Shown: positions 1-7,643 of the stretch, piece after piece
Layout of the letters: the number at the start of each line of letters is the position of its first letter
How positions within the stretch are numbered: the stretch's first letter is position 1
Assembly: GCA_934090735.1 (NCBI GenBank)
Contig: CAKOJR010000002.1
Coordinates: 140,432 to 204,431, forward strand
Direction of reading: 5' to 3'
Length of the DNA stretch: 64,000 nucleotides
From: an uncultured Bacilli bacterium
Lineage (GTDB): Bacteria; Bacillota_I; Bacilli_A; RF39; UBA660
Notes under the pieces: model-generated
The model's input: only the letters and a program-made list of their open reading frames with translations
Database searches by the model: none
Told to the model about the DNA's origin: nothing
Position numbers and translations under genes: made by a program

Positions 1-505
1 ATACTAAAATAAATGATGCGATAATACCAATTAGATCAGCAAATAGACCAGCTTTTAGAGCATATCTACTTTTAGTAATGCCAACACTTCCAAAGTATAG
101 AGCGATAACGTATAGGGTTGTATCACTGGAGCCTTGAATAATACTAGCTAGATAACCCATTATACTGTCTGGACCATATTTTTCAAATATGTTTGCCATT
201 ATTCCCAAGGTAGATGTGCCACTGATGCTTCTTAAAAAACACATAGGAAGAATTTCACTAGTTAGTCCCATTTTAGTTAGAACTGGGCTTAAAAAAGATA
301 TGGCGTCACTTATGAAGCCGCTTTTAATAAAGATATTAACAGCAAAGATCATTGCAAAAATATTAGGAGCTATTTTAAAAGTCATGATAAGGCCTTCTTT
401 AGCACCATCAATAAATTTATCATAGATATTAACATGTTTTATAAATGCTGTGATTATTATTGATAAGACGATAAGTGGTATAATGATAAGACTAATGGTT
501 TCCAT
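1..505 (-). CDS. spmB: Spore maturation protein SpmB (3' part cut by window edge)
   Basis: The minus-strand frame opens with ATG at 505 and stays open to the window edge, so the C-terminal end is missing. The visible 168 residues are hydrophobic with the nucleoside-recognition (Gate) look of the SpmB family, including a polar stretch reading S-I-S-G-T-S-T-L-G-I. The start overlaps the end of spmA by 14 nt, which implies translational coupling. In Bacillus the pair SpmA/SpmB is a membrane complex needed for spore core dehydration. Homologues also occur in bacteria not known to sporulate, so the family does not prove sporulation here. The assignment rests mainly on the pairing with spmA and the DD-carboxypeptidase upstream. 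Confidence 0.85.
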   Translation of the reverse strand, partial: METISLIIIPLIVLSIIITAFIKHVNIYDKFIDGAKEGLIMTFKIAPNIFAMIFAVNIFIKSGFISDAISFLSPVLTKMGLTSEILPMCFLRSISGTSTLGIMANIFEKYGPDSIMGYLASIIQGSSDTTLYVIALYFGSVGITKSRYALKAGLFADLIGIIASFILV

Positions 506-1076
506 GTTTTCTCCTTATGATGTAGTCTAGAGTAAGCCCGCCAATTGTAGAGCATGTAGTAGCAATGATGCAGTATGGTAATACTACTGATGGATTAATA
601 CTTCCATAGAAGAGTCTTAATGATATTATGGTTGTTGGCACAATAGTTACTCCACTAGTGTTTAATACTAAAAAGGTTATCATGGCTTCACTGGCAGTTT
701 TTTTATCTTTATTTAATTTTTGAAGGCTTTCCATAGCTTTTAGACCAAATGGAGTTGCAGCGCTACCTAAGCCAGCCATATTTGCAGCTATGTTACTTGC
801 AATAAAACCAAGTGATTCATCACCATCTGGAACGCTAGGAAATATTTTTTTTAAAATTGGCGTCATTATTTTGGATATCCAGGAAATAATACCTGCTTCT
901 TCAGCTATTTTCATAAGTCCCATCCAAATTACTAGAAGTGGTAACATAGAGATAATTAAATCTAAAGCACTTTTACCACTTAATAAAACCTCATTATTGA
1001 TGGTGCTAAAGTCTTTATTAATAAAACTATAGATTATACCAACAATTATAAATATTCCCCAAATAATGTTTACCAT
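492..1076 (-). CDS. spmA: Spore maturation protein SpmA
   Basis: This 194-residue membrane protein has the features of SpmA: an N-terminal hydrophobic segment, a conserved region around residues 80-110 rich in small residues (NIAANMAGLGSAATPFG), and further membrane segments up to the C-terminus. The family contains nucleoside-recognition (Gate) domains and works with SpmB in Bacillus spore maturation. The gene starts 7 nt inside the end of the upstream DD-carboxypeptidase gene and overlaps spmB by 14 nt. The order carboxypeptidase-spmA-spmB matches the Bacillus dacB-spmA-spmB operon. Length is normal for the family. What is transported or gated is not known. Confidence 0.92.
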   Translation of the reverse strand: MVNIIWGIFIIVGIIYSFINKDFSTINNEVLLSGKSALDLIISMLPLLVIWMGLMKIAEEAGIISWISKIMTPILKKIFPSVPDGDESLGFIASNIAANMAGLGSAATPFGLKAMESLQKLNKDKKTASEAMITFLVLNTSGVTIVPTTIISLRLFYGSINPSVVLPYCIIATTCSTIGGLTLDYIIRRKHGNH

Positions 1077-2128
1077 AACTCTTTTAACCTTTTAATAAGT
1101 CTTTGCCAGAAGTTAAGTTTAACTACTTCTTTTTGAGGTTTATCTTTAATATAAATGTCTTCACTAAAATACTCTTTACCATCTAAACTAACACTAATTT
1201 TACCAATTACTTTAGAAGCACTGTTATCATAATAACTTATTTCTTTTTTGATACGTTTATATTCATCTTTAGTTAAACTCATTTTAAATGATTTATCTAC
1301 ATAACTATTATCGTATTTGGTTTCAAGATAACCTTCACTTACTAAATCATACTCATTTAACACGTTAAAATATTTTTCGTATAAATCTTTATGATCTCCA
1401 AAGTCATTTCCATCATTAAATGTTACTACTGTTAGATTAACTCCCTCTTTACTTGCATTAGTAACCAGGGTTCTTCTGGCTCTTTCGGTAAAACCGGTTT
1501 TACCACCAATACAATATTTATAACTAGATAATAATTTATTTTTATTATGCCACACATAGGTTTTTAAATCGGTTTTAACAGTGATGTCTTTTGTACCAAC
1601 TATTTTTTTATATAATGAGTTATTAATTGCATAACTAGAAAGTAATGCCATATCATAGACTGTACTTGTATTTGCATTATCTCCATCTTCTAGTCCTGAA
1701 CTATTTACAAAATTAGTATTATTCATGCCTAAATCTTTTGCTTTATTATTCATTAGAAAAGCAAAGCCTTCCATTGATCCAGCAACATGATAAGCAAGAG
1801 CTATTGCTGCGTCATTACCACTTCTAAGCATAAGACCATATAGTAAGTCTTGGACACTTATCTTTTCACCAACACTAACATAAATACCACTACCAAAACT
1901 CTTAAGTACCTCTTCACCTATCGTAATATTCTTATTAACATTAGAAGTTTCAATAACAACCGTACTAGTCATTATTTTAGTAATAGAAGCTATTAAACTT
2001 TTTTTATTAATATTACTACCTTCTAGAACCCTATTATTATCACTATCCATAACAATATAAGAACTAGCACTAATTGCTTTAACATTTAATGGAATAACTA
2101 CAATTAAAAGTAATATTATCTTTTTCAT
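1070..2128 (-). CDS. D-alanyl-D-alanine carboxypeptidase (low-molecular-weight PBP, peptidase S11)
   Basis: Secreted penicillin-binding protein that trims the terminal D-Ala from peptidoglycan stem peptides. From ATG 2128 (352 aa) there is a signal peptide (MKKIILLL...), the SxxK motif SITK near residues 48-51, SGN near 103-105 and KTG near 210-212, which are the three catalytic motifs of S11 peptidases, then a C-terminal beta domain. A longer frame opens at ATG 2170, but that codon lies inside a terminator hairpin (2145-2174), so I reject it. There is no convincing ribosome-binding site; a TATATT box ends 6 nt before the ATG, so a leaderless transcript is possible. The neighbours spmA/spmB make a DacB-like (spore cortex) or DacF-like role plausible. 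Confidence 0.93.
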   Translation of the reverse strand: MKKIILLLIVVIPLNVKAISASSYIVMDSDNNRVLEGSNINKKSLIASITKIMTSTVVIETSNVNKNITIGEEVLKSFGSGIYVSVGEKISVQDLLYGLMLRSGNDAAIALAYHVAGSMEGFAFLMNNKAKDLGMNNTNFVNSSGLEDGDNANTSTVYDMALLSSYAINNSLYKKIVGTKDITVKTDLKTYVWHNKNKLLSSYKYCIGGKTGFTERARRTLVTNASKEGVNLTVVTFNDGNDFGDHKDLYEKYFNVLNEYDLVSEGYLETKYDNSYVDKSFKMSLTKDEYKRIKKEISYYDNSASKVIGKISVSLDGKEYFSEDIYIKDKPQKEVVKLNFWQRLIKRLKELW

Positions 2129-2144
2129 AATAAAAATATATTCC

Positions 2145-2174
2145 ATAAAAAAAGATGTATGACTAAACATACAC
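2145..2174 (-). terminator. Rho-independent terminator after the 640-aa surface protein gene
   Basis: On the minus strand TGTATG / CATACA form a 6-bp stem with a 6-nt loop, followed by TCTTTTTTT. It starts right at the end of the upstream gene and leaves only 17 nt before the carboxypeptidase ATG. Confidence 0.75.
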
Positions 2175-4097
2175 CTATTTTACAACGTATGGATCTTCTG
2201 AGGTGCCAGAACCACCAGAAATTGTGGTTTCTGAAGTAAGAGCTATAGCAGGTCTTAATTTGGAACCACTTAAAACATGGGTTTCGCCCGCACTACTAGC
2301 AAATACACAATACATTTGCGGGTTTCCAGTAGTGCTATCAATTGGATAATAATTATATGGTGATAACAACCACCAGTAGTCAGAGCCCAATATAGTATTT
2401 TCTGTTATGTATGATGAAGAGCTAGGGAATCCTGCAAATATAACCTCATCTGCAGTTAATAGCCCGATTTTATAAGTTAAACTACCATTTCCATTTAATG
2501 TATCACTTACTGTAAACTTGGATAATTTACCTCCATTATTATCATTAGGACATATTAAACTTGGATTAGCATTTGAGTTATACACGCCATTGAGTCTATT
2601 CCAGGTTCCATATCCAGTTTCATTTGTTCCATAACCCAATCCAGTACCAAAAGATGAACCATCAGTTAACGTGCTAAATGTACTTTTATCATTGCACCAT
2701 ATTACATCTGCAATTTTATCATTATAAGACAATAAGTGTTTTTTATACCAAGTTTCTAACATTGTTAAGGCATTGCTTTTATTGATATTTGCATGTGTAT
2801 CTGAATAATTACTAGAGCCAGCAGTTCCATACATAAAACCTATATAAGCATTATCATTACTTAAATTATTAGCTGCAAACGATACTATACCATACTCAGA
2901 AAAAGCCTGATCACTACTATTATCTGTGTTTTGGCAGGGGTTAGCCAAACTTTTCATATTATTATTATATAATATTAATTTTATCGAACCATCTCCGGTT
3001 ATTCTTACTATACGCCAGCATTTATTAGCAAATTCTACATAATTATTTTTTACTGTTCCTCTAAAATAGTAAGATGTACCATAATCATCCTCTGTACTTG
3101 CCAATACTGCTTCACTGATATTTTTATTTGAAGCTAATTCTTTATACATTAGATTATCGGAAGTTGCATCTACTACGTAATAAATGCTTTTTTTATTATT
3201 TGTATTTAATATGGTACCGGCAGTAGTAGAACCAATAGTACTACTATATATACCAACCAAATATTTTCCAATTAATGATGAATAAGAGTTTGCATAAGTA
3301 TCGTTTGTTACTTTAACTCCAGTAAGATTAAATAATGTGCCGTTTGCTTCCCAGCCGTCCCCATAAGTAACATAATAATTTTTTGAAGATGACATATCTA
3401 CGCTTTGCACTTGTAAATCCTCTAATGTATGATAATTACCTTCTTTTCCCGGTATTGTAAGAGGTTCAACTACTTCATTATCAGCTAGTATTGCTTCGTT
3501 TAGTGTAATTCCATCAGAAGCTTCTCCAATAACTACTATCTTACCTTCCCATGATTTACCTAATCCTTGTTCTAATGTAACATTTTCATCCATCCATAAT
3601 CTTAAATCATAACTTTTTTCTTCATTTGCTTGTAAGCCTGTATTGATAATAATATAACCTTTTCTGTTGTTGTCTAGTTCTGTTAGTTTTTTACTACCTA
3701 GAATAATAGACTGTCCACTAGTGGTTCCTTTAGGAGAGATATTAACTTTGATATAGTTATCGTCCAAATAAGTTGTTCCTAGATTACCTCTGTGTTCACT
3801 ATCTATTGTAATATAGATTCTTATGTAGCTACTACAGTTATTTTTTAGTTTGAATGTAAATGGTGTTCCTTTTAAGCCTTCACTATCTACTATTGGATAA
3901 GCATTTTCTAAAACTACTCTTTCTGTTTCTTCGGTTAGAGTAGTGTTAAAGCATGTTCTGGATGCGACTGTATTGTTGTCTGTTTGTCTTAATACGAGTG
4001 TGAAGAAGGCATAACTTACGCCAATTATACATAATACAGTAACTAGAAGTGAATAATATATTTTAATTTTCTTTTTATTTTTATCGTTATCATTCAT
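2175..4097 (-). CDS. Large surface protein: TasA/camelysin-like N-terminus plus a C-terminal domain shared with the protein at 50107-51228
   Basis: This 640-residue protein has a basic N-terminus, one membrane segment at about 12-35 ending in GVSYAFF (the hallmark found in the TasA/camelysin-like proteins elsewhere in the window), then a beta-rich region to about 200. The C-terminal part contains CWRIVRI, IGLLTADEV, YWWLLSP and LRPAIAL, and ends GTSEDPYVVK. Similar landmarks in the same order (FSLLTAND near the C-terminus, ending GSEANPYVVK) occur in the protein at 50107-51228, so the two share a domain. Its layout resembles C-type-lectin or formylglycine-enzyme-like modules, but that is a guess. 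It has its own promoter with a palindrome inside, and a terminator follows it. Likely cell surface; function unknown. Confidence 0.7.
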   Translation of the reverse strand: MNDNDKNKKKIKIYYSLLVTVLCIIGVSYAFFTLVLRQTDNNTVASRTCFNTTLTEETERVVLENAYPIVDSEGLKGTPFTFKLKNNCSSYIRIYITIDSEHRGNLGTTYLDDNYIKVNISPKGTTSGQSIILGSKKLTELDNNRKGYIIINTGLQANEEKSYDLRLWMDENVTLEQGLGKSWEGKIVVIGEASDGITLNEAILADNEVVEPLTIPGKEGNYHTLEDLQVQSVDMSSSKNYYVTYGDGWEANGTLFNLTGVKVTNDTYANSYSSLIGKYLVGIYSSTIGSTTAGTILNTNNKKSIYYVVDATSDNLMYKELASNKNISEAVLASTEDDYGTSYYFRGTVKNNYVEFANKCWRIVRITGDGSIKLILYNNNMKSLANPCQNTDNSSDQAFSEYGIVSFAANNLSNDNAYIGFMYGTAGSSNYSDTHANINKSNALTMLETWYKKHLLSYNDKIADVIWCNDKSTFSTLTDGSSFGTGLGYGTNETGYGTWNRLNGVYNSNANPSLICPNDNNGGKLSKFTVSDTLNGNGSLTYKIGLLTADEVIFAGFPSSSSYITENTILGSDYWWLLSPYNYYPIDSTTGNPQMYCVFASSAGETHVLSGSKLRPAIALTSETTISGGSGTSEDPYVVK

Positions 4098-4122
4098 CTT
4101 ATTACCCTACTTTCATAAAATT

Positions 4123-4151
4123 ATTGTATCAAATTTTTGATAGTTTGTCTT
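4123..4151 (-). promoter_or_regulatory. Sigma-A type promoter of the 640-aa surface protein
   Basis: Reading the minus strand: -35 AAGACA (4146-4151), 17-nt spacer, -10 TACAAT (4123-4128), about 25 nt upstream of the ATG at 4097. Confidence 0.55.
4127..4142. promoter_or_regulatory. 16-bp palindrome inside the promoter spacer, candidate operator
   Basis: TATCAAA and TTTGATA form perfect 7-nt arms around a 2-nt centre. The palindrome sits between the -35 and -10 boxes and overlaps the -10 by two bases, where a repressor would block RNA polymerase. No second copy was noticed nearby; the cognate regulator is unknown. Confidence 0.4.
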
Positions 4152-4188
4152 TATTTTGATGATAATTCATAAATTTTTTTGTTAATTT

Positions 4189-4215
4189 AAAAAAGATAAC
4201 TTTGATTGTTATCTT
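4189..4215 (-). terminator. Terminator after murE
   Basis: AAGATAAC / GTTATCTT form an 8-bp stem with a 7-nt loop, followed on the minus strand by a T run. The hairpin overlaps the murE stop codon. Confidence 0.8.
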
Positions 4216-5596
4216 ATAAAGTAGCTTGTTTAGTTTGATTTAGTTTTTGAATGTAAGCATCTACTTCTTCTTTGTCACTAAAGTGATGTTTTTCTCTACC
4301 AATTATTTGGTAGTCTTCATGACCTTTTCCTAGTATTAATAAAGTATCACCTGGTTTAATCATATTTAGTCCAGATATGATAGCTTTTCTTCTATCTGGC
4401 TCTACTATGAAGTTATCTTCGTTTACTCCTTTAAGGATATCTTTTAGGATATCTAGTTCATTTTCTTCTCTTGGGTTATCGTCTGTGAAGATGACAAAGT
4501 CTGATAAGTTAGATGCTATGTTACCCATGATTGGTCTTTTTAGTGGGTCTCTATTACCACCACAACCTACTATAGTAATTATTCTTCCAGTAGTTACTTC
4601 TCTATTTGATGAGATAATTTTTTCAACTGCATCCGGTGTATGGGCATAGTCTATGATAGCTCTTGCACCATTAATACCAATTACTTCATTTCTTCCTTTT
4701 GGTGGTTTTAATTTTGATGCACAGTTTATTACTTCTTTTGGATCAAAACCTAGTGATGTTACAAGTCCTAGAGAAGTTAGATAATTGTAAATATTAAATT
4801 CACATAAGAGGTTTATTCTTGTACCAAACTGTCTATTAAAGTATTTAAACCATAGTTTTGTTCCGGTTGCATCCGGTTCATAATCTAGGAATGATATATC
4901 ACCTGTTTTACCTATTTTGATAGTACTATTTGTTTCAAAATCTTGGGCGTGAGGATCATCATTATTTACAATCATTTTAGCATTAGGTTTTAAATGGGTT
5001 AGAATTTTTTGTTTTGCTTTTAAGTATTCTTCCATTGTTTTATGGTAGTCTAAATGATCTTCAGTTAGGTTTGTAAATGCAGCTGCATCAAAGTTTATAC
5101 CTTCAATTCTGCCAAGAGATAAGGCATGACTGCTTACTTCCATGACTATGTATTTTACGCCTTGTTCTTTAGCTTCATATATCAAATTATATAAAGATAG
5201 TACGTCTGGTGTTGTATTTGGTAATTCTTTTACTAGTTTACCATTTATATAGAAACCGACTGTACCAATGTAGGCTGATGACTCTCCTAGTTCATTTAGA
5301 GTTTCACTTGTGAGTAGTGCTGTTGTTGTTTTACCATTAGTTCCAGTTATACCAATAAATTTAAGATCATTAAAGTCTTTGGCATATTCTTCTTTTAAGT
5401 GTTCTTTTAAATATTCTGTTGTATCTGGAACTATTAATGTTGGAACTCTATATTCTCCATGCTCTGCAATAATGAATCTAGCTCCTTTTTTTATTGCTTC
5501 TTCAATATATTTATGGCCATCTACTGTATTTCCTTTTATAGCAACAAATGTGTCACCCGGCTCTACTAGTTTTGAATTTGTTTTAATTTTTAACAT
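4214..5596 (-). CDS. murE: UDP-N-acetylmuramoyl-tripeptide synthetase MurE
   Basis: Cytoplasmic Mur ligase that adds the third amino acid of the peptidoglycan stem peptide using ATP. The 460-residue protein has the Mur ligase ATP-binding loop GTNGKT at residues 85-90, the central domain with EVSSHAL and NLTEDHLDYH, and a C-terminal domain with GKGHEDYQ. Near residue 373 it has DNPR, the motif that in characterised MurE enzymes goes with meso-diaminopimelate rather than L-lysine. A good ribosome-binding site (AGGAGG) precedes the ATG. It stands apart from other mur genes here and has its own terminator. Confidence 0.97.
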   Translation of the reverse strand: MLKIKTNSKLVEPGDTFVAIKGNTVDGHKYIEEAIKKGARFIIAEHGEYRVPTLIVPDTTEYLKEHLKEEYAKDFNDLKFIGITGTNGKTTTALLTSETLNELGESSAYIGTVGFYINGKLVKELPNTTPDVLSLYNLIYEAKEQGVKYIVMEVSSHALSLGRIEGINFDAAAFTNLTEDHLDYHKTMEEYLKAKQKILTHLKPNAKMIVNNDDPHAQDFETNSTIKIGKTGDISFLDYEPDATGTKLWFKYFNRQFGTRINLLCEFNIYNYLTSLGLVTSLGFDPKEVINCASKLKPPKGRNEVIGINGARAIIDYAHTPDAVEKIISSNREVTTGRIITIVGCGGNRDPLKRPIMGNIASNLSDFVIFTDDNPREENELDILKDILKGVNEDNFIVEPDRRKAIISGLNMIKPGDTLLILGKGHEDYQIIGREKHHFSDKEEVDAYIQKLNQTKQATL

Positions 5597-5664
5597 AATT
5601 TTTGCCTCCTAGATAATTATACGTCTTTTAAGGTTTTATGTGTTTTTGATTATTCCACACGTGG

Positions 5665-5688
5665 AAAAAAGAGTTAGTCGGTAACTCT
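5665..5688 (-). terminator. Terminator after the rhodanese gene
   Basis: GAGTTA / TAACTC stem with a 5-nt loop, T run on the minus strand; the stem overlaps the rhodanese stop codon. Confidence 0.65.
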
Positions 5689-5889
5689 TGTAACGTTGTA
5701 TCCATATGCTTCTAGGATAGCAGTAACTCTTTTACTTTTTACTCCTTTGGCACAGTATATGTAGTATTTTTTCTTTTTATCAAAGTATTTTTGATGATTT
5801 AGTATTAAGTTTTCGTATGCGCCTTGATATTTTTCTAAATTAATTAATGTGCCACCTTTAGGAATATCTTTTATATTAATAGTTTTCAT
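5674..5889 (-). CDS. Small single-domain rhodanese-like protein
   Basis: This 71-residue protein has the core of the rhodanese fold: a short N-terminal strand (TLINLE), a helical middle, then YYIYCAKGVKSKR, in which the Cys starts the CxxGxxS active-site loop expected for a persulfide-carrying sulfurtransferase. A single-domain rhodanese is usually about 100 residues, so this is a short version. No ribosome-binding site is visible. A TACAAT box ends 5 nt before the ATG, and the terminator of the next upstream gene is only about 34 nt away, so transcription may begin at the start codon. No partner gene is adjacent. Confidence 0.8.
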   Translation of the reverse strand: MKTINIKDIPKGGTLINLEKYQGAYENLILNHQKYFDKKKKYYIYCAKGVKSKRVTAILEAYGYNVTRVTD

Positions 5890-5922
5890 ATTTTATTGTA
5901 TGATTATTATTTTTAAGTGTAT

Positions 5923-5947
5923 AAAAAAAGAGCCTAGGTTATAGGCT
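5923..5947 (-). terminator. Terminator after the first tandem paralogue
   Basis: AGCCTA / TAGGCT stem with a 5-nt loop overlapping the stop codon; T run on the minus strand. Confidence 0.7.
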
Positions 5948-6692
5948 ACCATGGTGTATTACAAAGTGGATAGTATAAATTATCACTTTTTACTTGTTCG
6001 ATTTTACCATCTTTAAATGTATATTTGTTTTCTGTAACAATCTCTGATTTATTTATGTCTTTTGGTAATACTAGTTCTGATACATAATCATCAACAACAT
6101 CAATGGTTTTTCTATCTAAACATTGCATATTTTCAGTTTGTTTTTGATAAGTTTCATAAGTTACTACACCATAATCAAGATTAAATCCTAAATCTTTAAG
6201 ATTTTTAAATTCTTTAGTTGTTTTATTTTCACTAACTGCAAGATTGTTTAAATATGGTACATTGAATAAGTAATAATTATAGTTGTTATCGGAAGTTATC
6301 TTTTTTATATTAAATACATTTTGATCATTATTTTCTGCAATGTCATTTAAATAAACTTCACATTCTTGTCCAGTATTTATTAGGAATACTTCGTTTCCTC
6401 CAACTCTGTCTCTGTACAAATCTAGATTATATGTATATATTGATTTATTATTTACGAGATAATCAATTTTATTATTTTTTTCTCCATTTTCTATTTTATA
6501 GATTGCTATTCTATATTCATTATTATCAAAAGTTTTTGATGTTGTGCATAGCTTAGTTTCTTTCACTTCTTTTTGCGTATTGTTATTTGTATCATTTTTA
6601 TTAAAACTAATTACGTCTGTTACGCATAAAATACCAAATATACATGCACATATTATAAGTGTAACAATTGCTCCAAATATATTTTTTTTCAT
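5946..6692 (-). CDS. Membrane-anchored protein of unknown function, tandem paralogue 1
   Basis: I do not recognise the family. The 248-residue protein has an N-terminal membrane anchor (about residues 5-28), a short polar Asn/Thr linker and an extracellular domain of about 200 residues with Cys near 49, in the middle and at the end (CNTPW). It is a tandem copy of the gene at 6778-7524: 46 of the first 49 residues are identical, while the extracellular part is only moderately similar. The untranslated leader just upstream is also nearly identical between the copies. An external sensing, binding or inhibitor role is possible but not shown. Confidence 0.75.
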   Translation of the reverse strand: MKKNIFGAIVTLIICACIFGILCVTDVISFNKNDTNNNTQKEVKETKLCTTSKTFDNNEYRIAIYKIENGEKNNKIDYLVNNKSIYTYNLDLYRDRVGGNEVFLINTGQECEVYLNDIAENNDQNVFNIKKITSDNNYNYYLFNVPYLNNLAVSENKTTKEFKNLKDLGFNLDYGVVTYETYQKQTENMQCLDRKTIDVVDDYVSELVLPKDINKSEIVTENKYTFKDGKIEQVKSDNLYYPLCNTPW

Positions 6693-6777
6693 TAATTCTC
6701 TTCCTTCTTTCTCAAAATTACTTTTCTATTCGCTTAAAAAAATTTTATAAAAATGAAATGATTAAAAAATATGTCTA

Positions 6778-7524
6778 TTACCATGGCGTGTTACATACTA
6801 CAACATATTTTTGATTGCTTTTTACTTTTTCAATATTACCATCTTTAAATGTATATTTTTCTTCATTAGTAGTCCATGCTTCTTTTTCACCCTCTGTAGT
6901 AGTGATTTTACTTGAATTAGTATTTATTACTAATTCTGATATATAATTATCTACTACGTCAATAATATTTCTGTCTAAACATTCATTTACGTTCGGATTA
7001 GATTGAAATGTTTCGTATTTTACTACACCATATAAGTATTCATATTTTCCAAGGTCTTTTAAAGATTTGAATTCTTTTGTTTTCAAGTTTTCACTGACTG
7101 CTAAATTTGTAATAGAATTTACTGAATATAAATAATAATTATAATTATCATCAGCGGTTACTTTTTTTATATTAATTAAATCTGAACTATTTGAAAAGTA
7201 TTTTTCACATTCATCTTTAGAATTCATAAGTGCTTCGTCGCTAATATAATAATCTAAAATTGTATTATAAATTGATTTACCATTAACTAACAAATCAATT
7301 TTATTATTTTTTTCTCCATTTACTAGTTTGTAAAAAGTTAGTTTATATTCTTTACCATCTATTGTTTTAGCCTTTTCACATAATTTTGTTTCTTTAACTT
7401 CATTTTGTGTATTGTTATTTGTATCATTTTTATTAAAACTAATTACGTCTGTTACGCATAAAATACCAAATATACATGCACATACTACAAGTGTAACAAT
7501 TGCTCCAAATATATTTTTTTTCAT
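6778..7524 (-). CDS. Membrane-anchored protein of unknown function, tandem paralogue 2
   Basis: This is the upstream copy of the duplicated pair, also 248 residues, with the same anchor and linker. Shared landmarks in the outer domain are NGEKNNKID, YNYYL, NLAVSE, LYGVV-like, CLDR followed by IDVVD, YTFKDG and the last residues CNTPW. Because the anchor and 5' leader are almost unchanged but the outer domain has drifted, either gene conversion at the 5' end or selection for change outside the cell is likely. The gene lies just downstream of the VirD4 gene, beyond a clear terminator, so it is probably a separate unit from the T4SS. Confidence 0.75.
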   Translation of the reverse strand: MKKNIFGAIVTLVVCACIFGILCVTDVISFNKNDTNNNTQNEVKETKLCEKAKTIDGKEYKLTFYKLVNGEKNNKIDLLVNGKSIYNTILDYYISDEALMNSKDECEKYFSNSSDLINIKKVTADDNYNYYLYSVNSITNLAVSENLKTKEFKSLKDLGKYEYLYGVVKYETFQSNPNVNECLDRNIIDVVDNYISELVINTNSSKITTTEGEKEAWTTNEEKYTFKDGNIEKVKSNQKYVVVCNTPW

Positions 7525-7617
7525 TAATTCTCTTCCTTCTTTCTGCGCTTATTTTAACATGAAATTATTTTATTTGTAGTTTATTTTATTAAATCTAGAA
7601 AACTATACATTAACTTT

Positions 7618-7642
7618 ACAAAAAAGAGCCTAGATTTAGGCT
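7618..7642 (-). terminator. Terminator after virD4, end of the T4SS transcription unit
   Basis: AGCCTA / TAGGCT stem, 4-nt loop, then a T-rich run on the minus strand. Confidence 0.75.
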
Positions 7643-7643
7643 T

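Noticed and set aside
2129..2170. Longer start for the DD-carboxypeptidase
   Set aside because: The upstream ATG lies within a terminator hairpin and would bury the signal peptide behind 14 extra residues.
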